The position numbers and the translations under genes are program-made. A stretch of DNA of 64,000 nt from Acidobacteriaceae bacterium KBS 146 (GTDB lineage: Bacteria > Acidobacteriota > Terriglobia > Terriglobales > Acidobacteriaceae): contig JHVA01000001.1 in the NCBI GenBank assembly GCA_000688615.1, forward strand, positions 3,658,001 to 3,722,000. The letters run 5' to 3'. The notes beneath the pieces are model-generated. The model was given only the letters and a program-made list of their open reading frames with translations. It made no database searches and was not told the origin of the DNA. This document shows positions 1 through 8,381 of the stretch, one piece after another. The number at the start of each line of letters is the position of its first letter. The stretch's first letter is position 1.

Positions 1-1
1 C

Positions 2-124
2 CATGACATACTCGGCCCGCTGTACTATCTCGAGTCTCTGACACAACGCCCAATATCTTATGAGGATGGTTGCGCTGTATTGCCGGAAGGCAATGGATTG
101 GGCCTCGAGTTTCGTGAGGCGTAG
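2..124 (+). CDS. Enolase-superfamily enzyme, C-terminal end (partial)
   Basis: An open frame enters from the left edge and ends at TAG 122-124. The last 40 residues include GPLYYLESL followed by a DGC...LPEGNGLGLEF tail. That pattern is typical of the C-terminus of mandelate racemase/muconate lactonizing enzyme family members, whose final strand carries a P-x-GPGLG-type turn. Such enzymes dehydrate or epimerise acid sugars or dipeptides. The substrate cannot be told from this fragment. It converges on the creatininase-like gene with only a 6-bp gap. Confidence 0.6.
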   Translation, partial: HDILGPLYYLESLTQRPISYEDGCAVLPEGNGLGLEFREA

Positions 125-130
125 AAAAAT

Positions 131-916
131 CTAGTCACCAATTGGACGAAATTCATCAATCCGTCCCGACTCGATCTCGCTGACCAGTTCCGCGAGTCGG
201 TCTATGATTGCTGTAAAGAAGCGCTCGCCTTTTTCAGCCGAGGCTGTACGAGGGTCTCCTACTGCTCCATATTGGCTGATCTCTGAAAAATGTCGCGAGA
301 CGGTGATGGATCCACCTTTGAGCATATCTTTGCCGGCAAACTCAGAGACAGCTTGACGACCATCGGGTGCGATTCGCTGACCGCGAACAAGGTCCGGCCT
401 CACTGCGAGCACGAGCGAGGTCTCCAACTCACAGGCATGTCCCATCCCTCCAATCGAACTCTCTCTTATCGAAGCCAGTCCGGTCGCAGCCGCATTCCAA
501 TAGGTAACGCCCACAATGCGGGTGTTTGGATGCGCCTCCCTGCATTTGGTTAGCACGAGGTCGAGGGCCGAAACATTTCCGCCATGCGAATTGATGACTA
601 AGATCTTGCGGAAACCTGCTCGAGCTATCGATCCAAGCGTCTCAAACGCCATTGCCAGGTAGGTTTCAACGGATGTAGTAAGCGTTCCGCTGAAGCTCAT
701 GTGATGCAGTGAAAGGCCCAGCCACTGGGTTGGAAGAACGAGAAGCCGCTGATTACAAGCCGCATCCAGACGTCGCGAGATCTCTTGGCCGATAAGTGCG
801 TCGGTCTCCATCGGAAGGTGAGTTCCATGCTGCTCCATGGCGCCAAATGTTGCCACAACGACGGTGGAACGGTTCAGCGCGTCAATCTCTTGCCAGGTCA
901 TCTCCTGAAGCAGCAT
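131..916 (-). CDS. Creatininase family amidohydrolase
   Basis: The 261-aa protein matches the usual length of the creatininase family (creatinine amidohydrolase / MftE / FAPy deformylase relatives). Metal-binding motifs are visible in order: GAMEQHG-THLPMETD near residues 25-40, NSHGGN near 108-113 and GHACELETS near 158-166, which together supply the His, Asp and Glu ligands of the two-metal site. Family members hydrolyse cyclic or linear C-N bonds. Neighbouring RidA-like, SDR, enolase-type and MFS genes suggest a small catabolic locus for a nitrogen-containing or acid-sugar compound. The exact substrate is not deducible. Confidence 0.85.
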   Translation of the reverse strand: MLLQEMTWQEIDALNRSTVVVATFGAMEQHGTHLPMETDALIGQEISRRLDAACNQRLLVLPTQWLGLSLHHMSFSGTLTTSVETYLAMAFETLGSIARAGFRKILVINSHGGNVSALDLVLTKCREAHPNTRIVGVTYWNAAATGLASIRESSIGGMGHACELETSLVLAVRPDLVRGQRIAPDGRQAVSEFAGKDMLKGGSITVSRHFSEISQYGAVGDPRTASAEKGERFFTAIIDRLAELVSEIESGRIDEFRPIGD

Positions 917-985
917 GTTCTGTCCTTGTCCTATTCTCTTTGATAGTGATGCGAATGCGGCGCAAATAGAGAAGCGTCTGGATGT

Positions 986-1171
986 TTATATAGAATGCGC
1001 CTTCAGGTACAGAGCGCCAGTATAGTCGTCCACCTGGTTGGACAAAATGTTAAGGCGATTCCGCTGGTACTGCTGATGATCGATCATGCGGCCATAATGC
1101 TGGACGATTTCAGTTGGAATCACTTTTCGGAGTGAGGTAATCCACGAAACCGTTGTATAGGCTGTATCCAT
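986..1171 (-). CDS. Possible small ORF of unknown function
   Basis: A 61-codon frame starts at ATG 1171 and runs towards the creatininase gene. Its start lies back to back with the RidA-like ATG on the other strand, inside a CATATG palindrome. The sequence (rich in Q, Y, N; contains HYGRMIDHQQYQRN) resembles no family I know. It could be a decayed 3' piece of a larger gene or noncoding. Kept only because nothing else explains this 250-bp gap. Confidence 0.2.
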   Translation of the reverse strand: MDTAYTTVSWITSLRKVIPTEIVQHYGRMIDHQQYQRNRLNILSNQVDDYTGALYLKAHSI

Positions 1172-1546
1172 ATGAGATTCCTTCGAACGAGCGCAACGTT
1201 TCCATTTAGTGCAGCGGTGATTCACAATGGCCCCGTGATGGAGGCCGTTCTAACGGGCATCCCTCCAGGAGATAGTGCTCCTGTACCGGGAGGCGTGGGG
1301 GAGGAGATGCGGGAGATCTTCCGTCAGTATGATGATCTGCTCAAGGAAGCAGGTGTTGAACGGACCGCGGTTGTTTCAGTCCGGTTGTACCTTCAGAACG
1401 TAGTACGCGATATCGCTGAGGTCAATGCAATCTATCGCGAGTACTTTGGAGACCATCCTCCGAACCGAAGGGCCTATGGCGTGGATCTGCAGACTGGCAT
1501 GCTTGTAGAAGCTGCCATCGTAGCGGAGCTTCCTTCTTCGCTTTAG
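1172..1546 (+). CDS. RidA-like (YjgF/YER057c/UK114) family protein
   Basis: The 124-aa length and layout fit the RidA superfamily. After a short strand (FPFSAAVIHNGPVMEAVLTGIPP), the helix GVGEEMREIFRQYDDLLKEAG is followed by VVSVRLYLQNV, then INxIYxEYFG-DHPPNRRA and a GMLVEAAIVAELP tail. RidA proteins hydrolyse reactive enamine/imine intermediates to keto acids and ammonia. The canonical arginine sits in the PPNRRAYGV segment, in line with deaminase-type members, but the spacing is slightly divergent. The ATG has no clear Shine-Dalgarno sequence, so the start could be a few codons off. Confidence 0.75.
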   Translation: MRFLRTSATFPFSAAVIHNGPVMEAVLTGIPPGDSAPVPGGVGEEMREIFRQYDDLLKEAGVERTAVVSVRLYLQNVVRDIAEVNAIYREYFGDHPPNRRAYGVDLQTGMLVEAAIVAELPSSL

Positions 1547-1550
1547 GCGC

Positions 1551-2315
1551 TCATGGGGCGATCGATGGTAGCCGGCGGGTCGATGTGAGTCCGCCGTCTA
1601 CAGGTATGATCGCCCCATTGATAAAGTTGGCCTGATCTGAAGCAAGAAACAAAATTGTTGCTGCGATATCACGAACGTGACCGAATTCACTTGCTGGGTA
1701 GAGGCTTCTTAGATCGGCCGCGATCTGTGGCCTGTCACGATAAAAGTCTGCCGAATTCTCGCTCATCACTGTACCCGGGCTGACCGAATTAGCCCTTATA
1801 CCAAACCGTGCATAATGTGCCGCTGTGAGCCGGGTCAGGGATTCAATACCGCCTTTTGCTGCTGTGTAGGCTGCGAGGTTGATTCCGACCGCCGCGTTCG
1901 CCGAACTAAGATTTACGATTGCACCTGATCCCCGGGGCATCATGATTTTCAATGCTTCCCGAGAACATAGAAAGACACTGCGCAGGCATATCCCGAGGAC
2001 GTTGTCCCAGGCTTCTGCAGAGAGATCCGTCAAAAAGCCGTCGCCATAGACAGACGCCGCATTGTTGACCAGAATGTCGATCGTCTCAATATCTCGAAAC
2101 AGGCCGATAACATCTTTCTCCTGACTGATATCTGCGGTGACAATTCTGCATGAGCCGCCGGCGTCATTTATAAGTTTTGCAGTGGACTGATTGTTTGGCT
2201 CATCGCGGTCCACGGCTATCAATTCCGCACCTTCGCGAGCGAATAAGATGGCCGTTTCGCGGCCGATGCCTGTCGCGGTTCCTGTAATAACCGCCTGTCT
2301 TCCTTTTAGGCGCAT
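1551..2315 (-). CDS. SDR family NAD(P)-dependent oxidoreductase
   Basis: A classical short-chain dehydrogenase of 254 aa. TGTATGIG (residues 11-18) is the cofactor glycine motif. An acidic VDRD at the end of the second strand suggests NAD preference. NNAAS lies near 84-88, and the catalytic Ser-Tyr-Lys set is Ser137/138 in NLSSAN with Tyr150 and Lys154 in YTAAK. The C-terminal SPGTV and VDGG motifs are present. It converges with the RidA-like gene, with 4 bp between them. In this setting it probably oxidises a sugar acid or hydroxy-acid intermediate, but the substrate is unknown. Confidence 0.88.
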   Translation of the reverse strand: MRLKGRQAVITGTATGIGRETAILFAREGAELIAVDRDEPNNQSTAKLINDAGGSCRIVTADISQEKDVIGLFRDIETIDILVNNAASVYGDGFLTDLSAEAWDNVLGICLRSVFLCSREALKIMMPRGSGAIVNLSSANAAVGINLAAYTAAKGGIESLTRLTAAHYARFGIRANSVSPGTVMSENSADFYRDRPQIAADLRSLYPASEFGHVRDIAATILFLASDQANFINGAIIPVDGGLTSTRRLPSIAP

Positions 2316-2532
2316 TGTTTTCCTCTCGGAGCAACTTGTCGTTTCAAACTTTCACTGCCGATCGCAGACGAAGCTTATCTACAAGGGTGCACGACGAAAA
2401 CACAATTGGCTAGCCGCATGTCGGTTTGAGAAAACGTCTGTCCACGCTGCTGAACCTTTTCCGACGCCAGCTTAAGAAATGACCCCGAAGAGAACTTGTA
2501 ATGATCGAGAAAGCTGACACTATATCTAAATA

Positions 2533-3768
2533 ATGAGATTGAGGCAGCCGAGGATTATCGGGCCATGGAACGTTCTGATACTGCTATCGCTCGCCTTTGT
2601 CCTTAACTATATTGACCGTCAGATCGTCTTCACGATTTTTCCCCTTCTGCGTCACGACTTAGTATTCAGTGATTTTCAACTGGGCCTGGCTGGGAGTCTT
2701 TTTACGTGGACCTACTCCCTCTGTATGCCTCTCGCCGGACGTTTGGCTGACATCTGGCCGCGCCAGCGTCTGGTGATAGCCGCCATCATATTGTGGAGCT
2801 TTGCCACACTCGGGACAGCTCTCAGCTTTAGCCCTCTAGAGTTTTTGTGCTGGCGAGTTGCCATGGGTTTTTCGGAATCTTTGTACGTTCCCGCCGCGAT
2901 TGGAATGATCACGACCGCGCACCCCGGGCCTACTCGTTCGCGAGCGCTATCCATACATGGATTCGCTCAGTTCACAGGACTCACCTTAGGTGGTTGGTAT
3001 GGAGGATGGGCAGCAGAGCATCTTGGGTGGAGGTGGGGATTTGGCTCGCTTGCGATAGTGGGTGTTCTTTATGCGTGGTTCCTCGGAGTCCAATTTCGCG
3101 GATTTCAGTCAGTGGTTGTTTCAAAAGAACACGCCGCCGCGCGCGATCTTCTTCAGTCGCGGTGCTATATCGCTCTGTGTGTAGCATTTCTACTCTTCTG
3201 TTCCATGCTGTGGATGTTGTATGCGTGGCTCCCGAATCATATCTTCGAAACTTTTCATCTTTCTCTCGCGAAAAGCGGTCTGACCGCAACTCTTTATCTT
3301 CAGGCAAGCTCCGCAGCCGGGGTGCTTCTGGGTGGTGTACTCGGGGACAGATCGAGTCGCTATACAGAAAAAGGACGCTTTAATATAGTTGCGCTCGGAT
3401 TGTTTTTCTGTTCGCCTTTTGCGGCAGCGATCTACAGCGCAACGTCGTTACCACTACTAGAGCTTTCTGCATGTGGCTTCGGAATATTTGCCGGCTGTGT
3501 CGCAGCAAATGTATTTGCCACTCTCTCAGAGGTTGTAGCCCGGAAAAATTTCGGCCTTGCCACCGGCTTATTGAATCTTGCAGGCGGTTTAGGGGCAGGT
3601 GCGGCAATCTTATTGACCGGCCTGCTTCGTCATACTTTTTCCAGTGCGAGCCTGATGATGGTAGGCAGCGCTCTGGCGATGGTCGCGGCAGTCGGTCTCT
3701 TCCTGGTCGTGAAATCAAACTTCAACCATGATCGCGTTCAAGTGTTTGGAGAGTCTCTGCAATTCTAA
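2533..3768 (+). CDS. MFS transporter (spinster/hexuronate-like)
   Basis: The 411-aa protein has about 12 hydrophobic segments. The N-terminal LNYIDRQIVFTIFPLL followed by LVFSDFQLGLAGSLFTWTYSL is the hallmark of spinster-like and anion:cation symporter MFS proteins. The loop 2-3 signature appears as GRLADIWPRQR. It presumably imports the compound processed by the adjacent SDR, creatininase and enolase-type enzymes. The ATG at 2533 is chosen because the first helix follows closely; no strong Shine-Dalgarno sequence is visible. Confidence 0.85.
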   Translation: MRLRQPRIIGPWNVLILLSLAFVLNYIDRQIVFTIFPLLRHDLVFSDFQLGLAGSLFTWTYSLCMPLAGRLADIWPRQRLVIAAIILWSFATLGTALSFSPLEFLCWRVAMGFSESLYVPAAIGMITTAHPGPTRSRALSIHGFAQFTGLTLGGWYGGWAAEHLGWRWGFGSLAIVGVLYAWFLGVQFRGFQSVVVSKEHAAARDLLQSRCYIALCVAFLLFCSMLWMLYAWLPNHIFETFHLSLAKSGLTATLYLQASSAAGVLLGGVLGDRSSRYTEKGRFNIVALGLFFCSPFAAAIYSATSLPLLELSACGFGIFAGCVAANVFATLSEVVARKNFGLATGLLNLAGGLGAGAAILLTGLLRHTFSSASLMMVGSALAMVAAVGLFLVVKSNFNHDRVQVFGESLQF

Positions 3769-3916
3769 AGAGAGCGCCTAAACAATCTCCCTGTTGGACA
3801 AGTCATGAACTGTCCTTGATGATGTGTGCGAGCTTTCGAGGCCGCTGGATAGGCTGCATTTAAACGAGAGAGCCGCGAAGGTAGTTTCGCGGCTTCCAGG
3901 GATAGCAGAATATTTG

Positions 3917-6900
3917 CTAGAAATTGATTTTTCCCGCGAGTTGCAGCAATCGCTGTCCACCTCCGTTCTGGGCGGAGTTTTGGACCGTTGTGATAGTTCC
4001 AAAATTAGATCCGGTAATTCCATAGTTGGCGGCTGCGGGATCGAAGCTTGCTGGAAGCGTTGCATTCGGATTGCCGGGATTGGGGTGATTGAACACATTG
4101 AACGATTCCATGCGGAACTGCATTGTTACATTTTCATGGATAGGAAAGTTCTTGAAGAGAGAGAGATTCGTATTGATGAATCCAGGACCGTGCTGGTCAT
4201 TGCGATGCAGGTTTCCATAAGTGTAGAGAGCAGGCAGTCCGAAGGCAGAGGGGTCGATGCACGAAGCCCCGCCTCCACGAATTAGCGTTGATCGCGAACA
4301 ATTGTTTGTGCCGATGCGGACACCATCAGGCCGTTGTGTACCGAGGTTTCCTGCATTAGCACGATCGCTGCTGATGGCGACGTTGAAAGGCATCCCTGTC
4401 TGCAACGTAACAATTGCATTCGCCTGCCACCCGCCTATCACAGCACGGACGGGGCGGTTGAAGTTCGCGATTGCAGGCATCGCATAGCTGATTGTCCCGA
4501 CAAATCGATTGCGAATATCCCAGCTGGAATCTCCATAGTCGCGCTTTAGGTTGCTCTGATCCATGGCCGTTCCACCACCATTGGCATCGGTCGAGCTGTC
4601 TAGAGTGTGCGACCACGTGTAGCCTAAATTCATATCGAAGCCGTAGATGACGCGTTGCCGCAGGATTGCAGTCAGGCCATGATAAGTCGAGAAGCTGTCG
4701 TTCTGGATCTGGCGAACCTGGCCAAAAAGCTGATTCGGACGGCGAGGGTTAATCGATCCCGGGCCAGGCAATGGTTGATTGGGATAGTACGAACGATCAA
4801 AGAAAAGACCGCGAGAGCCGAGATACTGCAATTCGAATGCGGCGTTTCGCCACAATTCGACGCCGGTATCGAGATTCCATTGATATAGGCGGGGAGTAGG
4901 AAGGTAATAGTTGTCAGTGAAAACGCTGGTGTAACAACCTTTCGTTCCCGGGATGCAGGTTGTGGAGGACTGTCCCCCGGTAGGATTCGAGAAACTAAGG
5001 TTAGCGGGATTGGTAGTATTTCCGCTGTAGCTAAATGATGTTGCGAGCGGATAGTTACCAGTGGCCAGCGTGAAAGAATTCAGGTGATTCGGGTTGTAGA
5101 AGATCCCGCCTCCTGCACGGATAACAATCGTATCCGTTGCGCGATAAGCGAGACCGAACCGGGGAGCCCAGTTCGCATGATTCGGGCCGACAAATTTAAA
5201 GCCCGGTGTCGGTGTGAAATCTTTTCCAGTGGTAGCATTTGTCGGAGGAATCATGGCCGCGCCATCTCTGTTGATGATCCGGGCATATCCGTTGAGGCTG
5301 TATGGTACGGTAGGCAATTCGTAGCGCAGACCATAAAGAAGCGTTAGTTTTTTCGTGGCTTGCCAATTGTCCTGCACAAAAAAACCATCCCGCCATTCAG
5401 AGACAGAACCTTTGAACTGCGCAATTGGCGTCACTACTGTTACCGCATAGCCTGTAAGAAAATCAGCAGCGGAATATCCTGAATATTGGCCATTGAAGGT
5501 AAAAGAACCTCGAGGAGCGTTCTGCGCCGCACGTCCGGTGCTCAACTTTCGAAGGTCGACGCCAGCCATGATGGTATGTTTGCTTCGGGTCCAGCTAATC
5601 TGGTCGTATCCGTGAAGAGCTCGATCATCCTGATACCAGTTCGTGCTGTCCGATCCGAGGGACTGAAAGTTGCTGATAAGGACACTCGGAATACCGGGGT
5701 TGTTGTCTGCCACATCCGACGTGAAGCCAGGAATACCCAGGGCAGACCCCGCGCCGTTGACATTATTCTGTGCGAAGTCGTTTAAAACATTGCTGTAGAG
5801 TTTGTTGAACCCGAAACGAAAGTCATTGATGAAGTGGGTCGTCAGGATATGCGTATATCCAAATGCGGCGTTGGAATTGGCGGTCGGCGAATAGCTGCTC
5901 GATGTTGGAATAAGAGATCCGGCGACGTAAGTTAATTTCTGCCAGCTGTAACGGGCAAACAGCCGAACGTTCTCTCCAAGGGTGTAATCCACGCGATCAA
6001 GAGTCTGGTTCAGATTAAAGTTCGTTGGCACGGTGCTGTTGAGATTGCTAACAGTACCAGGCTGATTGGGAAGGGGCATATAAGCAAGCAGCTTGGTCGC
6101 GATCGGAGAGATATTTGTTACCTGATTGTTGGTATAGAGTGTGCCGTTTGCAGGGTTTGCAAGTGGCCTGGAAATCGCCGAGAAGTCGCCGTTGCGCATC
6201 GCCTGCGTCAAGACTGTTGCTGTGCTCTGGGACTGGGAGATCTGACGCAAACCTTCGTACGACCCCATGAAAAACATCTTGTTGCGACCGTCGTACAGAT
6301 GTGGAAGAACGACTGGTCCCCCAATCACTCCGCCGAACTGATTGAACCGTAGTACCGGCGTGCGCGATGTCTTCGAGAGGAGCCATGGGCGCGCGTTGAA
6401 GAAGTCATTCTGGACATAGTCGTAAGCGGTGCCGTGCAGCTGATTCGTGCCAGCTTTTGTGTCCATATTGATGTGGACACCCATGTATGCTCCGTACTGC
6501 GCGGTGTAATTTCCGGTCTGCGTCTGAACCGCCGAAAGCGCATCCGGGTTGGGCGTAACGGCGGAAGAGGATCCCAGAGAGTTCATGATGGTGATGCCGT
6601 CAAGCGTAAGAGAATTGTGAACCTCGCGTGTGCCGGCACCAATATAAGTTGCTCCGGGTGGAACCCCTGTATAGGAAGTCTTCGGGCCAATAATGATATT
6701 TGAGGCTGTTGCCGCAAGGTCCATTGCTCTTCGCCCAATGATGGGAAGATTTGTCACTTTGTTCTGATCGATGGTTTCGCCAAGGACGGCATCGTCTGTT
6801 GAAAGGGGCGGATTTGTCGCCGAGATCGTCACTTCAGAGGTGGTGGAACCCACCCGAAGCGCAATGTCCGTCCGTGCAGATAAATTAAGCTGAACGATTG

Positions 6901-7180
6901 TTCCCTTACTCACAACCTTCTCAAACCCGGTCATTTCGACGTTGATGTCGTATGTACCCGGGGAGACATAAGGAATAGAGTAATAACCTTCGCTGTTTGT
7001 TGTGCCAGGATATGAAACATTGGTAGCGACATTTACTGCAGTTACCTTTGCTCCTGCTACGACACCGCCGGATGAATCGGTGACAGTCCCTACGAGGGTT
7101 GTGTTGTTCGCAATCTGTGCCCAGACACTCGATGAGAGACAGAGAGTCAACGCTAAAAGAAATCTGCGTAATCGATGCAT
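3917..7180 (-). CDS. TonB-dependent receptor, Oar/carboxypeptidase-regulatory type
   Basis: The 1087-aa outer-membrane protein has a signal peptide (MHRLRRFLLALTLCLSSSVWAQ). A CnaB/carboxypeptidase-regulatory domain follows (about 25-105, with TVTDSSGGVVAGAKV and a PGTYDINVEMTGFEK end), then a plug domain (about 110-240, with the LTLDGITIMNS and GTNQLHGTAYDYVQND segments). The rest is a long beta-barrel ending in phenylalanine. This architecture is greatly expanded in Acidobacteriota and is thought to import large substrates. A good ribosome site (GGAAGGA) precedes the ATG. Its place beside the MFS/SDR cluster suggests uptake of the same nutrient, but this is only context. Confidence 0.9.
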   Translation of the reverse strand: MHRLRRFLLALTLCLSSSVWAQIANNTTLVGTVTDSSGGVVAGAKVTAVNVATNVSYPGTTNSEGYYSIPYVSPGTYDINVEMTGFEKVVSKGTIVQLNLSARTDIALRVGSTTSEVTISATNPPLSTDDAVLGETIDQNKVTNLPIIGRRAMDLAATASNIIIGPKTSYTGVPPGATYIGAGTREVHNSLTLDGITIMNSLGSSSAVTPNPDALSAVQTQTGNYTAQYGAYMGVHINMDTKAGTNQLHGTAYDYVQNDFFNARPWLLSKTSRTPVLRFNQFGGVIGGPVVLPHLYDGRNKMFFMGSYEGLRQISQSQSTATVLTQAMRNGDFSAISRPLANPANGTLYTNNQVTNISPIATKLLAYMPLPNQPGTVSNLNSTVPTNFNLNQTLDRVDYTLGENVRLFARYSWQKLTYVAGSLIPTSSSYSPTANSNAAFGYTHILTTHFINDFRFGFNKLYSNVLNDFAQNNVNGAGSALGIPGFTSDVADNNPGIPSVLISNFQSLGSDSTNWYQDDRALHGYDQISWTRSKHTIMAGVDLRKLSTGRAAQNAPRGSFTFNGQYSGYSAADFLTGYAVTVVTPIAQFKGSVSEWRDGFFVQDNWQATKKLTLLYGLRYELPTVPYSLNGYARIINRDGAAMIPPTNATTGKDFTPTPGFKFVGPNHANWAPRFGLAYRATDTIVIRAGGGIFYNPNHLNSFTLATGNYPLATSFSYSGNTTNPANLSFSNPTGGQSSTTCIPGTKGCYTSVFTDNYYLPTPRLYQWNLDTGVELWRNAAFELQYLGSRGLFFDRSYYPNQPLPGPGSINPRRPNQLFGQVRQIQNDSFSTYHGLTAILRQRVIYGFDMNLGYTWSHTLDSSTDANGGGTAMDQSNLKRDYGDSSWDIRNRFVGTISYAMPAIANFNRPVRAVIGGWQANAIVTLQTGMPFNVAISSDRANAGNLGTQRPDGVRIGTNNCSRSTLIRGGGASCIDPSAFGLPALYTYGNLHRNDQHGPGFINTNLSLFKNFPIHENVTMQFRMESFNVFNHPNPGNPNATLPASFDPAAANYGITGSNFGTITTVQNSAQNGGGQRLLQLAGKINF

Positions 7181-7601
7181 AAGTTGTCCTTCCTGGCGTT
7201 GCGGAGATGGGTGTGTCTACAAGACAGAACGGCCCCATTCATTGCGGGGCGCAGTTCAGCGACTGAAAGGCTGTGACGCGCCTATAGGCCTTCGATACAA
7301 AGCTCTATGAGTGATGGAGGTCATCATGAGATATGTAGCAGGCGATTACAAGAATCTTCAGGCTGGAGTTCAGAAGGCTGGACGAATTGCTAAAGGACGC
7401 CGGTTCGGGCGTCCGGGGGCGTGCCTGCTCTCAAACAGAGAAACAGCTCATCTGCCTCAGTGCGAATGATGCGGAGTCCACATCGACAGATTCGCAGTAG
7501 GAACATCTGCGGCAACAAGCTGAAGGTGGCTGGCTTATAAGGACAGAAAACGGGGCACGGATCGTCTGCGAGGTGATGGCCTAACGGCAACCGTTTTTCG
7601 A
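7181..7601. other. Intergenic region left of the genomic island
   Basis: This stretch holds the upstream region of the TonB receptor and short GC-rich inverted repeats around 7396-7425 (GGACGCCGG...GGGCGTCCGGGGGCG). Only weak short frames are visible, for example a 47-codon one from ATG 7326. I see no recognisable gene. Confidence 0.4.
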
Positions 7602-7619
7602 GGCGGAGGGATTCGAACC
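7602..7619 (-). repeat. Left attachment-site repeat of the tRNA-Pro island
   Basis: Eighteen bases (GGCGGAGGGATTCGAACC) are identical, in the same orientation, to 26262-26279 inside tRNA-Pro. They correspond to the T-arm and acceptor 3' strand of that tRNA. The rest of the tRNA is absent here, as expected for the displaced 3' end left at the far side of an island inserted by a tyrosine integrase. The last acceptor bases have diverged. Confidence 0.85.
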
Positions 7620-7632
7620 TATCCGCAAGTAT

Positions 7633-8097
7633 CTAAAAATAAAATAGATGAATATATTCGTTTAGATAAAGCCCCCAAAAAGGCCCCCACGATGACGGGG
7701 CCGATTTGATGGAAGCATGCCATCTAGATCTGAGCCGCATTTCGTCTGCGTCAACAGAGTTGTTGCTCAAGTAGATTTCGATGCAGTCTGCCAGTTTATC
7801 CGGGTCATTGCCCCTGTAGTAAGCAATGGCTAGCGCGGTTGGATCTACATTAAACGCTTTTCGATCATCGGCGAGATAGAACTTTCCACCTGCTAATATC
7901 GCGGCTCCAATTGCGCACAAGTAGCAGACTGATATCTCGGCTAAATCCGTCCGGTAGGGTGCGCATCGAATATTTGTTGTAGAAGTTTCGCCATCTCTAC
8001 TGCGATGGCACGCATATTCGATTCCTTGGACACGTTCTGGCTCGTTGAAGCGCTGGATTGACTGCCGTAACGATGAGCAGAACAGACGCGACCTCAT
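7633..8097 (-). CDS. Hypothetical protein, uncertain
   Basis: This is a 154-codon frame just inside the left island end. Its central part (AFNVDPTALAIAYYRGNDPDKLADCIEIYLSNN) looks protein-like, while the first 40 and last 25 residues look less so. The last codons run through the GCCCCC repeats near the attachment site. I recognise no family. It may be a decayed cargo gene or chance. Confidence 0.25.
   Translation of the reverse strand: MRSRLFCSSLRQSIQRFNEPERVQGIEYACHRSRDGETSTTNIRCAPYRTDLAEISVCYLCAIGAAILAGGKFYLADDRKAFNVDPTALAIAYYRGNDPDKLADCIEIYLSNNSVDADEMRLRSRWHASIKSAPSSWGPFWGLYLNEYIHLFYF
7669..7689. repeat. GCCCCCA direct repeats near left island end
   Basis: AAGCCCCCA (7669-7677) and AGGCCCCCA (7681-7689) form a tandem pair 12 bp apart. 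They match three GGCCCCCA copies next to the integrase gene at the other end. Repeats of this kind next to attachment sites usually bind the N-terminal arm-binding domain of tyrosine integrases. Confidence 0.6.
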
Positions 8098-8381
8098 TCC
8101 GTATACAAGTAATTTGGGTGGACCAATTCATGAAGCAGGGCTCTCCGCAGGCTGCCCCGCCCTGAGGCTACTTTAGCTGGGCTAAATTTCTTAGGTCTTC
8201 ATGTAAACACATTGGCAAGCCCTCTAACTAAGGCGATTGTGGGCCTGGATGCAGAGGGTTACACTTGATCTTCGGATAGTCAAAACGTTTTCGGTAGCGG
8301 CTGATTGATCTCGCTCGTGGCCCAGCCCGAGTGTGCAAAATGCAGCCCTTCCGGAGTACCCCAACAACGATTAGAGAGAAC

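Noticed and set aside
7602..7619. Chance match to tRNA-Pro
   Set aside because: The match is 18 bases, in the orientation expected for an attachment site, with shared GCCCCCA repeats at both ends and an integrase beside the tRNA; coincidence is unlikely.
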